Assembly (NCBI GenBank): GCA_014381945.1
Contig: JACNKQ010000075.1
Coordinates: 110,630-151,855, forward strand
Source of the DNA: Actinomycetota bacterium
GTDB lineage: Bacteria > Actinomycetota > Acidimicrobiia > Acidimicrobiales > MedAcidi-G1
Length of the DNA stretch: 41,226 bases
Reading direction: 5' to 3'
This document shows positions 1 to 8,276 of this stretch, in pieces. Within the stretch, counting starts at the first letter, position 1, and every line of letters starts with the position of its first letter. The notes beneath the pieces are model-generated. The model saw nothing but the letters and a program-made list of their open reading frames with translations. It did no database searches and was not told the DNA's origin. Made by a program: the position numbers and the translations under genes.

Positions 1-1
1 G

Positions 2-91
2 CCACCAGACGACAACTTCCAACCCGACGACAACAACCCGCCACCAGACGACAACATCCAACCCGACGACAACAACCCGCCACCAGACGAC
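2..91 (+). repeat. 39-bp tandem coding repeat
   Basis: Two copies of a 39-bp unit (2-40 and 41-79) differ at one base (TTC/ATC codon), followed by the first 12 bases of a third copy. Each unit encodes 13 residues beginning PPDDN and ending DDNNP. More copies may lie to the left of the window. Confidence 0.85.
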
Positions 92-148
92 CAGGGCGGC
101 AACAACGAAGGCAACCCACCACCAGACGGCGGCAACCCCGGTCCCTGA
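2..148 (+). CDS. C-terminal fragment of a Pro/Asp/Asn-rich protein
   Basis: The window opens inside a reading frame that runs from base 2 to a TGA at 146-148. The 48 visible residues are almost entirely Pro, Asp, Asn, Gln and Gly, ending in GGNPGP. Such a tail looks like a disordered, acidic, low-complexity C-terminus of a surface or secreted protein. The frame is supported by the repeat, which stays in register at 39 bp (13 codons). The start and any folded domain lie outside the window, so the function cannot be named. The gene converges on the RCC1 lipoprotein, with 156 bp between the two stop codons in which I see no clear terminator. Confidence 0.6.
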   Translation, partial: PPDDNFQPDDNNPPPDDNIQPDDNNPPPDDQGGNNEGNPPPDGGNPGP

Positions 149-304
149 TCCGAACGGAAGGTACCGGCGTTCAGATCATCGGGCCCCGCTTCTCCGGGCT
201 ACTTCTCCATCGCTGCAGCCCAACCCCTCGACCCGGGCATGGTCTTCCGGACCTGCGGGATCATCTGACCAACGGTGGCCGGACACCCGGGAGCGGTCAC
301 ATCC

Positions 305-3157
305 TCACAGCACCGGCAGGAGGTCGTCGCCCATCTCTCCAGGCTGATCACCAACAGTCGAAAACGAACCCCTACCGGTCTGGCCATAGCCTCCGTGGCC
401 CCAGCAGGTCACGGTGGCGTCGTCCAGTTCGACACAGGTGTGGGCGTAGCCGGCGGCGACGCTGACAGCCCGACGCAGGGTGCCATCTGCATGTGTTCCA
501 AGGTCTACCGTCTCGAGTCCCCTACCCATCTCGCCGGGGTGGTCCCCCACCGGCTTCGTATGGCCGACGCCGAGTTGGCCCTTGTGGTTGCGACCCCAGC
601 ACAGGACAGAACCGGTGTCGTCGATTGCACAACTGTGTGAGCCACCCACGGCGACATCTACGGCCATGCGAATGCCGCCGTCGGCGTGGCTACCCAGATC
701 GACGGATCCCGGTCCCGCACCCATCTCGCCAGGATCGTCACCGATGTCGTCTGCGTGGCCCAGGCCGAGCTGTCCGTAGTTGTTGCGTCCCCAGCAGGTG
801 ACGGCACCGTCTTCGAAGCGGGCACAGGTGTGGTTGAGGCTCGACTCGACCGAAACGACCGGAGCCTGATCGGCCAGGTGGACAGAGTCGAGGACAGCGC
901 CCATTTCGCCTACTTCGTCGCCGATCGTCCTCGGCCCGCCGACGCCGATCTGTCCCCAACCGGAGTTGCCCCAGCAGACGACCCTGCCCATGTCGAGGAG
1001 AGCGCAGGTGTGGTAGTGGCCGGCCACGATCTGAATGGCTTCGAGCGGTTCACCGTCCGCCTCCCGTCCGAGGTCTATCGGAATCAGATCGAGACCGAGT
1101 TCTCCGGGCTGGTCACCAAGGGTGGCTCGGGCACCCGTTCCCAGTCGGCCCTGGCCTCCGTCACCCCAGCAGACCACCTGGCCGCCCTGCAGCAGTGCAC
1201 AGGTGTGGCTGTAGCCGGCAGTCACAGCGACGGCCGGCCGACCTCCCAGGTCGACGGTCCGGAGGGCATCGCCGATCTCCTCGGGCTGGTCGCCGATGTT
1301 GTTCCGATGGCCGAGGCCAAGCTGGCCCCTGTGGTTCAGGCCCCAGCAGGCAACCTCGCCCTCCTCCAGCACTGCGCATGAGTGCGCGAAGCCGTTTGCG
1401 ACCGCCATTGCGATGCGGGACCTTCCTTCGGGGTCCAGTCCGAGGTCGACGGCTGGGAGGTCGTCACCGACCTGGCCAGCGCGACCGCCGTGGCTCTTCC
1501 ATGTGCCGTTGGCGAGGGCGCCGTAGTAGCCCATGCCCCAGCAGCGGACCTTGCCCTTGTCCCGGTAACACGTCGTGTATCCATCGGCGGTGAGGTGGTC
1601 GACCGGTACGGGGCCGACCCCTTCGTCGACCTCTTCGAGTTCGACTGGTGCCGGATCCTGTGCTGGTGGACGCACACTCCGTCCGGTCCCCAGGTCCACC
1701 GGCAACAGGTTGTCACCCATGTGCCCTGGTGCGCGGCCCACCCACCCGGCGGACCCGAGCCCCGTCCGTCCGTTGCTGCCCCGTCCCCAGCACTTGAGGG
1801 TCGCGTCGTCGAGGGTTGCACACACGTGCTCGTCTCCGACCGAGACAGCGAGCGCGCTGCGACCGGTTCCGAGGTCTACTAGCGCACCCGTCTCTCCCGG
1901 TACGTCGCCGACGTTGTCACGGCGCTCGTTGCCGAGCATCCCGGAGTTGCCCACCCCCCAGCAGGTGAGTTCGCCGCCGTCGAGGACAACACAGGTCGCG
2001 CCGCCACCGACCGCTACGTCGATCGCCAGACGGGGTGTCCCGTCCGCGTCTGAACCCATGTCGACGGGCGTCAGTGCGTCTCCCATCTCGTCAGGATGGT
2101 CGCCGATGTAGAGGGTCTGGCGGCCGTTGCCGAGGAGCCCCTGTGTGCCCAGTCCCCAGCAGGTGACCTCACCGCCTTCAATGACGACGCAGGTCCGCCT
2201 CAGGCCTACGTCCATTGCGACCGCCCGGCGTCGGGTGCCGTCGGGGTTCGAACCGAGGTCCGCCAACACCAGGTCGTCGCCCATCTCCCCCGGCTCGTCA
2301 CCGATCAGTCGGTTGCGCCCGTTGCCGAGTTCGCCTTGACCACCGTTGCCCCAGCAGGCGACGGCTCCGTCGCTGATCAGGGCACACGAGTGGCGGTAAC
2401 CGGCGCTGACCGATGTCGCAAGGCGCGGTGTTCCATCCGGACTGGTTCCGAGATCGACAGGAACCAGGTCATCGCCCATCTGTCCGGCTGCCCTGCCGAC
2501 GTTCTGGTTGCTGCCGTTGCCAAGCTGGCCATGCCGTCCCTCGCCCCAGCAGAGGACCTCACCGCCCCGGGTCAGTGCACACGTGTGTCGGTCTCCGGCG
2601 CTGACCGATCCCGGGACCCGTGGCGTGCCGTCCGGACCTGCGCCGAGATCGACGGGGATCAGGGCATTGCCCAGTTCCTCGGGCTGGTCGCCGATGCGGC
2701 TCGGTCGACCGTTCCCCAACTGTCCGTACCCGCCCTCGCCGAAGCAGACGAGGTAGCCGTCGTCGAGGATCACGCAGGTGTGGTATCCGCCCGTGCTGAC
2801 CGCGTGGGCCCGACGGCGGGCTCCGGCATCATCGACACCGAGGTCGACCTGCGGAAGGCCATCGCCCATCTCGTCCGGGCCGTCACCCACGTCTACGGGT
2901 GAGCTGATGCCGAGCAGTCCATGCCCTCCCTTGCCCCAGCACTTCAGGTCACCGGTGTCGAGGATGGCGCAACTGTGTGCGCGTCCGGCACCGATGGATG
3001 GGCCATCAGGAACGACAACCCCGACCTGGTCGGGGGAATCCAGGGGGCTATGGCGGTAGTCCTGTGCGTCCGAGCCACAGGCTCCGGCGAGGGTCGCTAT
3101 GGCCAGCAGCAACGCGATCCTGCGAAGGCGGGGTGGGGTGGGGTAGGTGATCGTCAT
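305..3157 (-). CDS. Secreted lipoprotein with 14 RCC1 beta-propeller repeats
   Basis: The ATG at 3155-3157 is preceded by GAGGA at 8 nt. A longer frame reaches 3229 but has no such site. The product (950 aa) starts with basic residues, a hydrophobic stretch and the lipobox LAGAC (Cys27), so it should be lipid-anchored outside the cell. Fourteen RCC1-type repeats follow, each with a G-x-V-x-CWG-x-G-x-x-G-x-LG core and most with an extra loop containing EMG before the PVDLG strand. A linker near residues 489-519, rich in Pro and Glu, separates repeats 1-7 from 8-14. RCC1 folds as a seven-bladed propeller, so I infer two propellers. Each blade carries two cysteines 7-9 residues apart, which suggests one disulfide per blade. 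Ligand and role are unknown; bacterial RCC1 proteins are generally uncharacterised. Confidence 0.9.
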   Translation of the reverse strand: MTITYPTPPRLRRIALLLAIATLAGACGSDAQDYRHSPLDSPDQVGVVVPDGPSIGAGRAHSCAILDTGDLKCWGKGGHGLLGISSPVDVGDGPDEMGDGLPQVDLGVDDAGARRRAHAVSTGGYHTCVILDDGYLVCFGEGGYGQLGNGRPSRIGDQPEELGNALIPVDLGAGPDGTPRVPGSVSAGDRHTCALTRGGEVLCWGEGRHGQLGNGSNQNVGRAAGQMGDDLVPVDLGTSPDGTPRLATSVSAGYRHSCALISDGAVACWGNGGQGELGNGRNRLIGDEPGEMGDDLVLADLGSNPDGTRRRAVAMDVGLRRTCVVIEGGEVTCWGLGTQGLLGNGRQTLYIGDHPDEMGDALTPVDMGSDADGTPRLAIDVAVGGGATCVVLDGGELTCWGVGNSGMLGNERRDNVGDVPGETGALVDLGTGRSALAVSVGDEHVCATLDDATLKCWGRGSNGRTGLGSAGWVGRAPGHMGDNLLPVDLGTGRSVRPPAQDPAPVELEEVDEGVGPVPVDHLTADGYTTCYRDKGKVRCWGMGYYGALANGTWKSHGGRAGQVGDDLPAVDLGLDPEGRSRIAMAVANGFAHSCAVLEEGEVACWGLNHRGQLGLGHRNNIGDQPEEIGDALRTVDLGGRPAVAVTAGYSHTCALLQGGQVVCWGDGGQGRLGTGARATLGDQPGELGLDLIPIDLGREADGEPLEAIQIVAGHYHTCALLDMGRVVCWGNSGWGQIGVGGPRTIGDEVGEMGAVLDSVHLADQAPVVSVESSLNHTCARFEDGAVTCWGRNNYGQLGLGHADDIGDDPGEMGAGPGSVDLGSHADGGIRMAVDVAVGGSHSCAIDDTGSVLCWGRNHKGQLGVGHTKPVGDHPGEMGRGLETVDLGTHADGTLRRAVSVAAGYAHTCVELDDATVTCWGHGGYGQTGRGSFSTVGDQPGEMGDDLLPVL

Positions 3158-3424
3158 TTCCGGGTTCCTCGACTGGGGTGATTGCGTCCGTCGGGTACAT
3201 GACGATCCAATGGCCGTTGCTGGACACAAATCAACAGGTCATCCGACCCCTGGAGCCCGCCTCCGCCAGCCCGCCCATTGTGGCGCAAGGGCAGGCGGTC
3301 CCTGACGCCTCAACCGCTGCGCGTCGCCACCCCGCTGCCATGGAATCGCATCGGGTTGCAGGACCTCGGATTCGGGCCCAAGGTCCCCAGCGCTCGCCGG
3401 AGAACGAGCGTATGGTCGCCGGCA

Positions 3425-4432
3425 ATGGACGGAGTTGAGCGCACACAGGAGGACCAGTGGCCCCCATCGCCTACCACGGGGGATGGAACCCGCTGGCTCG
3501 CACTCTCAACTGTGGCTGCGACGCTCCTGCTGGTGGCCGTCGGTGGGTACACGCGCGGCAGCGGCAGCGGCTTCGGGTGTTCCGACCGTTGGCCGCTCTG
3601 CGAAGGTGGTGCGCTCGGCGGGCTGCTGCCCCGGTGGGAGCATCACATGGTCATCGAATGGACACACCGATGGATGGCGTCCACTGTCGGGCTTCTGGCG
3701 CTGGCCACGGCGGTGTCGGCGTGGCGTCACCTTCGACAGCGCCGCGACGTCCTCTGGTCGAGCAGTACGGCAGTCGTGGTCATCGGAATCCAGGCCTGGG
3801 TGGGACGGATGGTGGTCAAGGAGGACCTCGACGCCGACCTCGTGTCGGTGCATCTGGCCATCTCGATGGCCGTCGTTGCCCTGGTGACGGCAACGGCAGT
3901 GGGCGCCGGGCCCGATGCAGGGCGGCCGTCGGTCGACCACTCAGTCGATTCCCGGGGCTGGATTCGCCTCATCGGCGTCGGAGCCGCCGGCAGCCTGGTC
4001 GTCCTGCTGTTGGGCTCGTACGTACACGACATGTACTTCAGCGGCTGGCCACTGGTCGGCAACGCCCTGCTGCCGGAGTTCACCAGCAGGTACCTGACGG
4101 TCCACTTCGCTCACCGCGTCGGAGCAGCACTCGTGATGATGCTGCTCCTCCACATAGCGGTAGCCGCTGTTCGCCGCAACCGGCAGCCTGCCGAGCGCTA
4201 CCTGCTGGGTGGCGCCGCCGCAGGCTTCGCCTTGAACGTCGGGCTCGGGGCGGTCCACGTGGTGACGGAGGTCGACTCCAGTGCCCTCATCGCGATCCAC
4301 CTGCTCATTGCCGCCCTCGTCTGGGCCCAACTGGTTGCCGCAGTCGCCGAGGCGGCCCGCGCCGACAGGCCGAAAATCATTCCAGTGCATCCGCCGGGTG
4401 GTGTTGCCGCCGACCACCAGGGTGGGCCGTGA
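3425..4432 (+). CDS. ctaA: Heme A synthase, COX15/CtaA family
   Basis: Membrane enzyme that oxidises the C8 methyl of heme O to make heme A for aa3-type cytochrome oxidase. The product (335 aa) has about eight membrane segments. It shows the family's Cys pair in the first external loop (GCSDRWPLC), the first histidine region with an EWTHR motif, and further histidines in SVHLAIS, VHFAHRVG and AIHLL, which fit the four heme-ligand positions of the two-fold repeat. The ATG at 3425 gives a normal cytoplasmic N-terminus of about 25 residues before the first helix; its ribosome site is weak. An AGGAGG at about 3447 sits before an out-of-frame GTG and is ignored. The gene stands alone, without ctaB or oxidase subunits. 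Its last 10 bases overlap the 3' end of the convergent tRNA-Val. Confidence 0.9.
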   Translation: MDGVERTQEDQWPPSPTTGDGTRWLALSTVAATLLLVAVGGYTRGSGSGFGCSDRWPLCEGGALGGLLPRWEHHMVIEWTHRWMASTVGLLALATAVSAWRHLRQRRDVLWSSSTAVVVIGIQAWVGRMVVKEDLDADLVSVHLAISMAVVALVTATAVGAGPDAGRPSVDHSVDSRGWIRLIGVGAAGSLVVLLLGSYVHDMYFSGWPLVGNALLPEFTSRYLTVHFAHRVGAALVMMLLLHIAVAAVRRNRQPAERYLLGGAAAGFALNVGLGAVHVVTEVDSSALIAIHLLIAALVWAQLVAAVAEAARADRPKIIPVHPPGGVAADHQGGP

Positions 4433-4496
4433 GGGACTCGAACCCCCGACCCCCTGCGCGTCATGCAGGTGCTCTAGCCAACTGAGCTAACGGCCC
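4423..4496 (-). tRNA. tRNA-Val (GAC)
   Basis: All arms are readable on the minus strand: acceptor GGGCCGT/ACGGCCC, D-arm GCTC...GAGC, anticodon stem CCTGC/GCAGG with loop ATGACGC (anticodon GAC), T-arm GGGGG-TTCGAGT-CCCTC with one G-U pair, discriminator A. Length is 74 nt and the CCA end is not fully encoded. Its acceptor and discriminator region overlaps the stop codon of ctaA on the other strand. Confidence 0.9.
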
Positions 4497-4543
4497 CGGA
4501 GCGCAAGAGCGTAGCAGTGCTCTCCGGACAGAACACTGGAGGA

Positions 4544-5122
4544 TCAGCCTCGGGTCGGAGACCAGGGGCCCCGGTCCAACAGCGCCGCCACGAACAGGAG
4601 CACGCCGCCGACGGCGATCACCGGCAGGCCCGAACCGACCCTGAACTCGAATCCGTCTTCAGGCGACAGGGCGCGCACGTCGCCTATCTCGAGTCCGGCG
4701 ACCAACAGCAGGACCGCACCGGCGGCAAACAGCACGAACTTCACGACGAGGCCGCGCACGCCGATCCAGAGTGCGCCGGTGGCTACTGCACCGGCCAACC
4801 CCAACATGAGAACCAGCACGGCGTCGCCGACCTGGTCCCAACCGATCTCGGAGACATTGTCGGCCCCCCTGGTCACGACCCAGGGTAGGAATGTCCCGAT
4901 GATGGCAAGGACGACGCCCGCAGAGGCCACGAGGGATGCCAGCAGGTTCGAGGCCGGTTCGGACTGCCGGCGGGAAACCACCGGTTGATTGGGGGGCATC
5001 GGTGGCGGGTCGCCGGGCCGCACGGCGGAGATGCCCATCGGGGGTGTGTGCGGCAGCGGGGGGCCCTCGTACCCCGTCCGACCACCGTCAGAGTGGCCCT
5101 GGGACTCGATTTCGTCGGACAT
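4544..5122 (-). CDS. Proline-rich four-helix membrane protein
   Basis: The product (192 aa) is not a family I recognise. Residues 1-60 are hydrophilic and rich in Gly, Pro and Ser (PPLPHTPP, PPPMPPNQP). Four hydrophobic segments follow, the first containing FLPWV, then a short charged tail. Such N-terminal Pro-rich, C-terminal multi-helix proteins are common in actinobacteria. I chose the ATG at 5120-5122 because AGGGGG lies 9 nt upstream; the ATG at 5129-5131 directly abuts that motif and is less likely. The gene lies between two tRNA genes on the same strand, about 59 bp downstream of tRNA-Cys. Confidence 0.75.
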   Translation of the reverse strand: MSDEIESQGHSDGGRTGYEGPPLPHTPPMGISAVRPGDPPPMPPNQPVVSRRQSEPASNLLASLVASAGVVLAIIGTFLPWVVTRGADNVSEIGWDQVGDAVLVLMLGLAGAVATGALWIGVRGLVVKFVLFAAGAVLLLVAGLEIGDVRALSPEDGFEFRVGSGLPVIAVGGVLLFVAALLDRGPWSPTRG

Positions 5123-5181
5123 TGCGCTCATCCCCCTGATCGGGTGCCCCGGCCCTCGATGGTGGGCCGCCCAGATCGTCG

Positions 5182-5256
5182 AGCACCGGGCGGGATTTGA
5201 ACCCGCGGCTTTACGGCTTTGCAGGCCGTTCCCTTGGTCCGCTCGGGCACCGGTGC
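5182..5256 (-). tRNA. tRNA-Cys (GCA)
   Basis: The minus strand folds as acceptor GCACCGG/CCGGTGC, anticodon stem ACGGC/GCCGT with loop CTGCAAA (anticodon GCA), and T-arm GCGGG-TTCAAAT-CCCGC. The discriminator is U, as usual for bacterial tRNA-Cys. CCA is not encoded. It is divergent from the hydrolase gene that starts at 5359. Confidence 0.93.
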
Positions 5257-5358
5257 CTGCTCCGGCCGGAAGCAGGAGCGGACGCAATGGTATCGGCGGC
5301 ACGCCCCTGCATGCCTTCCACTGCTGTTGTCGGGGCCCGCTGTGACAGGCTTCGGACC

Positions 5359-6033
5359 GTGAACCCACGTTCGGCACAGGACCTGCTCGCCCCCCTCGCA
5401 ACCCAACAGACCGACCTGGGCGGCGGCCGCCGCCTCATCGAGACATACACGATGGAGGGACTGCTCGGCCTGCTCTGGCACGGGCCACTCGACGCCGAGG
5501 ACGTGGTCCTGTGCGCCGGCGGCGGAATGGGCGGCTACCTCGGACCGGCCGATGCCCTCTGGACCCATCTCGGCGAGACGCTCCCCGGAGCGGACATCGC
5601 CGTCGTCTGTGTCGACTATCGCCGGCCCAGCCACCTCGAGTCGTCGCTGCTGGACGTGGCGGCCACGGCCGACAGGGCCGTGCAGCAGGGAGCGCGCCGG
5701 TTCGTGGTCCTGGGACATTCCTTCGGTGGGGCGGTTGCGATCCAGGCGGGCTGCGCCCTCGGCCCATACTGCGCCGGCGTCGCCACCTTCGCCACACAGA
5801 GCGCAGGTTGCGAACAGGCGGCTCAACTGGCGGCACCGCTTCTCCTGCTCCACGGGGCGCAGGACCGGATCCTCGGCCCTGAGAACAGCGAGATCGTGCG
5901 CTCGCTGGCAAGCCAGGGGAACGTCCGGGTGTTCGAAGACGCAGACCACCTCCTCACCGAGGTTGCCGACGAACTGCGCAACCTGATGGCGGCCTGGATC
6001 CCGGAACGGTTCGCAGCACACCGGGCCGGCTGA
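5359..6033 (+). CDS. Alpha/beta hydrolase
   Basis: The product (224 aa) has the alpha/beta-hydrolase layout: an early strand and oxyanion loop (LCAGGGMGG), the nucleophile elbow GHSFGG, an Asp in a strand-loop near HGAQDRI, and a late His in EDADHLL. These give a Ser-Asp-His triad. There is no signal peptide, so it is probably cytoplasmic; the substrate cannot be inferred. The start is uncertain. GTG at 5359 has a CAGGCT element 7 nt upstream, like the leaderless genes elsewhere in the window. An in-frame ATG at 5287 would add 24 residues that look non-conserved. Confidence 0.8.
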   Translation: MNPRSAQDLLAPLATQQTDLGGGRRLIETYTMEGLLGLLWHGPLDAEDVVLCAGGGMGGYLGPADALWTHLGETLPGADIAVVCVDYRRPSHLESSLLDVAATADRAVQQGARRFVVLGHSFGGAVAIQAGCALGPYCAGVATFATQSAGCEQAAQLAAPLLLLHGAQDRILGPENSEIVRSLASQGNVRVFEDADHLLTEVADELRNLMAAWIPERFAAHRAG

Positions 6034-6056
6034 CCCCCCGTTTCTCCAGTCGATGG

Positions 6057-6509
6057 TCATTCGTCGGGCGCCTTGTCCTCAGCCAGCTTGACCGTGCAGG
6101 TTCCCTGGGCGACGGCGACGAGCCGTCCCTCGTTCTCGACCCGGATCGACACCACCGCCAGGCGCTTCGACATCGACACGATCTCGGCAGTGGCCCGACA
6201 GGTGCCCCCGCTCACCGGTCGCAGGTAGTTGACCTTGAACTCCGTGGTCGCCGCCCACGACCCGGGCGGCATGACGGGATAGAGCACGACCCCGAGGCAG
6301 TGGTCGCACAGTGCGGCGAGACAACCACCGTGCATGTTGCCGATGAACGTGATCAGGTCGTCGCGAACCCCGAACTCGACGACGAGCCGACCCGCCTGCG
6401 CCTCGACCACGACCAGGCCGAGGTACCCGTCGATGCCGCCCTCCGGCTGTCGCCCGACCATGAGGTCCACGAAACCGGGGTTCACCAACTCCAGTTCAGG
6501 GCCGTTCAT
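6057..6509 (-). CDS. PaaI-type hotdog thioesterase
   Basis: The product (150 aa) is a single hotdog domain. The central motif NMHGGCLAALCDH contains the HGG turn and acidic residue of PaaI/YbgC-like acyl-CoA thioesterases, and the strand TEFKVNYLRPV matches the domain's long beta strand. It should hydrolyse an acyl- or aryl-CoA thioester in the cytoplasm. ATG at 6507-6509 has AAGGGAG 7 nt upstream and overlaps the stop of the CMD-family gene as ATGA, so the two are translationally coupled. The partnership suggests a catabolic pathway, but the substrate is not visible. Confidence 0.88.
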   Translation of the reverse strand: MNGPELELVNPGFVDLMVGRQPEGGIDGYLGLVVVEAQAGRLVVEFGVRDDLITFIGNMHGGCLAALCDHCLGVVLYPVMPPGSWAATTEFKVNYLRPVSGGTCRATAEIVSMSKRLAVVSIRVENEGRLVAVAQGTCTVKLAEDKAPDE

Positions 6510-7060
6510 CGCTGTGCTCCCTTCTCCGGACCGCACCCATCGGGCGGCCACGGTTCCATGCCATCGTCCAGCGGTACGTCGAGGCTCTTGAGCATCCTGG
6601 CGAACATGCCCCAGTTGCCGATGGCAGCGACCAACTCGACGAGCAGAGCCTCGTCGAGTTGCTCGGCGCAGGCCGACCACGTGGCACCGCCGATAGAGCC
6701 GTCCGCCAGTGTCTCGTCGGTGGCGGCGAGCACGGCCCGCTCGACCGGTCCGAAACCCCCATACGCCTCCCAGTCGCGTACGGCGAACAGGTCCGCCTCG
6801 TCAATGCCGAGCGCGACAGCCACGTGCCAGTGTTGTGTCCACTCGTAGACGGCGCCGCTCACCCAACCGATGCGCATGATCACGAGCTCTCGCAGGCGCT
6901 GGTCGAGGTCGCCCTTCCAGAGCAGACGGTGGAGCAGGCCGTTGAGGGCGGCAGCCGTCGCCGGGTCGTGGAGAAGCACCCTGAACACGTTGAGGCCGGC
7001 CATCCCCTCCGGAACGCCCACTTCGGCCGCCCGGGAACGCGCCTCGCCGGCGTCGAGCAT
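6506..7060 (-). CDS. Carboxymuconolactone decarboxylase-family protein
   Basis: The product (184 aa) is a CMD/AhpD-like helical protein: LRELVIMRIGW followed by YEWTQHWHVA is the family core, with a second helical region from about residue 110. The CxxC pair of peroxidase-active AhpD is absent, so it is closer to the non-redox CMD branch. ATG at 7058-7060 is preceded by GGAGGG at 9 nt. It is the first gene of a two-gene operon with the thioesterase. Most homologues of this type are only known as CMD-like proteins in catabolic clusters. Confidence 0.85.
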   Translation of the reverse strand: MLDAGEARSRAAEVGVPEGMAGLNVFRVLLHDPATAAALNGLLHRLLWKGDLDQRLRELVIMRIGWVSGAVYEWTQHWHVAVALGIDEADLFAVRDWEAYGGFGPVERAVLAATDETLADGSIGGATWSACAEQLDEALLVELVAAIGNWGMFARMLKSLDVPLDDGMEPWPPDGCGPEKGAQR

Positions 7061-7141
7061 CGATATGCGCCCTCCCCCTGGGACACGTTCGCTCCCCTGC
7101 TGCATGCGTCCCCTGAAACCTTGTCCGGTTAGTGCCACCCG

Positions 7142-7147
7142 TACGCT
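7142..7147 (+). promoter_or_regulatory. Putative -10 box of the zinc alcohol dehydrogenase gene
   Basis: TACGCT, 22 nt before the ATG. This leaves room for a short leader containing the GGGGGAGG ribosome site at about 7156-7163, unlike the leaderless starts elsewhere. Confidence 0.45.
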
Positions 7148-7169
7148 AGGCAGCAGGGGGAGGCCGAGC

Positions 7170-8276
7170 ATGACCGAACGACCGGAAACGTCACGGGCAC
7201 TGGTGCTGACCGCCCCGCGTTCGCTCGAGTTGCGAGACCTCGCCGTCCCTGCACCCTCCCCCGACTCGGCGCTCCTCCAGGTCGAGGCGTGCGGTCTCTG
7301 CGGCACCGACCACGAGCTGTTCACCGGTCGCCTGCCGATCCGGACGCCGCTCGTCCCCGGACACGAGACCGTCGGCGTGCTCGTCGAGGTCGGCGATGCC
7401 GCCGCAGCGGCCTGGGGGGTCACCGTGGGCGATCGGGTGGCTGTCGAGTGCTTCCAGTCGTGTCGTGACTGCGGCCCCTGCCGGTCCGGCGCCTACCGGC
7501 GTTGCGCCCGCAACGGGCTGGGCACCGCCTACGGGCTGTCTCCCCTGGATGTCGGTGAGGCGCTCTCAGGCGGCTGGGCCGCACACCACTGGCTGGGGCC
7601 CGACTCGATGGTGCTGCCTGTTCCCGACGGCCTCGACCCCGTCGATGCGACGCTGTTCAACCCGGTGGGTGCCGGGATCCGCTGGGGGGCCGAGCTCCCC
7701 GAGACCGGTCCCGGCGATGTCGTCGCCGTCCTGGGTCCCGGAATCAGGGGTCTGGCCGCAGCGGCCGCAGCGAAGGGGGCAGGCGCCGACTTCGTGATGG
7801 TCACCGGCAGGGGCGCCGGCGACCGCCCACGCCTGGAGGCCGCCACCGCCTTCGGAGCCGACCTCACGGTCGACGTCGACGACGAGGATCCGGTCGCTGC
7901 ACTGCGTGTGGCGACCCGTGGCCCCGGAGCGAACGTCGTCGTGGACGTGACCGCCAACGCACCCGAGGCGCTCGGCCAGGCCGTCCGGATGTCCGCCCCC
8001 GGGGCCCGCATCGTGCTGGCCGGCACCCGCAACAGCACCGAGACCCCCGGCTTCGACCCCGACCACATCGTCTACAAGGAACTCCACCTGCTGGGCGCCC
8101 TGGGCGTCGACGCCCCCGCCTACCGGGCGGCCCTCGACCTGCTCGCCACCGACCGCTGGCCATTCCGGGGGGTTGCCCGTCGGATCGAGCCGCCGGGGGG
8201 CGCCGCCGACCTGCTCGCCACGATGGCAGGCGAGGGCGACGCTCCCCCGCCCGTCCACGCTGTACTGGTGCCATGA
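7170..8276 (+). CDS. Zinc-dependent alcohol dehydrogenase (MDR family)
   Basis: NAD(P)-dependent oxidoreductase of the medium-chain family (368 aa). The catalytic zinc site shows in CGLCGTDHE and GHETVG. The structural zinc loop is complete (C-x2-C-x2-C-x7-C in SCRDCGPC...RRC). The Rossmann fold begins near VVAVLGPGIRGLAAAA; its glycine pattern is slightly unusual (GPGIRG instead of GxGxxG). The substrate is not predictable. ATG at 7170 follows GGGGGAGG at 6 nt. The stop codon overlaps the start of the RDD gene as ATGA. Confidence 0.88.
   Translation: MTERPETSRALVLTAPRSLELRDLAVPAPSPDSALLQVEACGLCGTDHELFTGRLPIRTPLVPGHETVGVLVEVGDAAAAAWGVTVGDRVAVECFQSCRDCGPCRSGAYRRCARNGLGTAYGLSPLDVGEALSGGWAAHHWLGPDSMVLPVPDGLDPVDATLFNPVGAGIRWGAELPETGPGDVVAVLGPGIRGLAAAAAAKGAGADFVMVTGRGAGDRPRLEAATAFGADLTVDVDDEDPVAALRVATRGPGANVVVDVTANAPEALGQAVRMSAPGARIVLAGTRNSTETPGFDPDHIVYKELHLLGALGVDAPAYRAALDLLATDRWPFRGVARRIEPPGGAADLLATMAGEGDAPPPVHAVLVP

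Noticed and set aside
305-3157. Several plus-strand frames of 100-270 residues across the RCC1 gene
   Set aside because: They arise from the repeat structure and high GC. None has a ribosome site or a recognisable domain.
3457-4485. 342-residue frame starting after a good AGGAGG
   Set aside because: It overlaps ctaA in another frame, encodes an Arg/Gly/Pro-rich sequence with no motif and runs through the tRNA-Val gene. The ctaA frame has all family residues.
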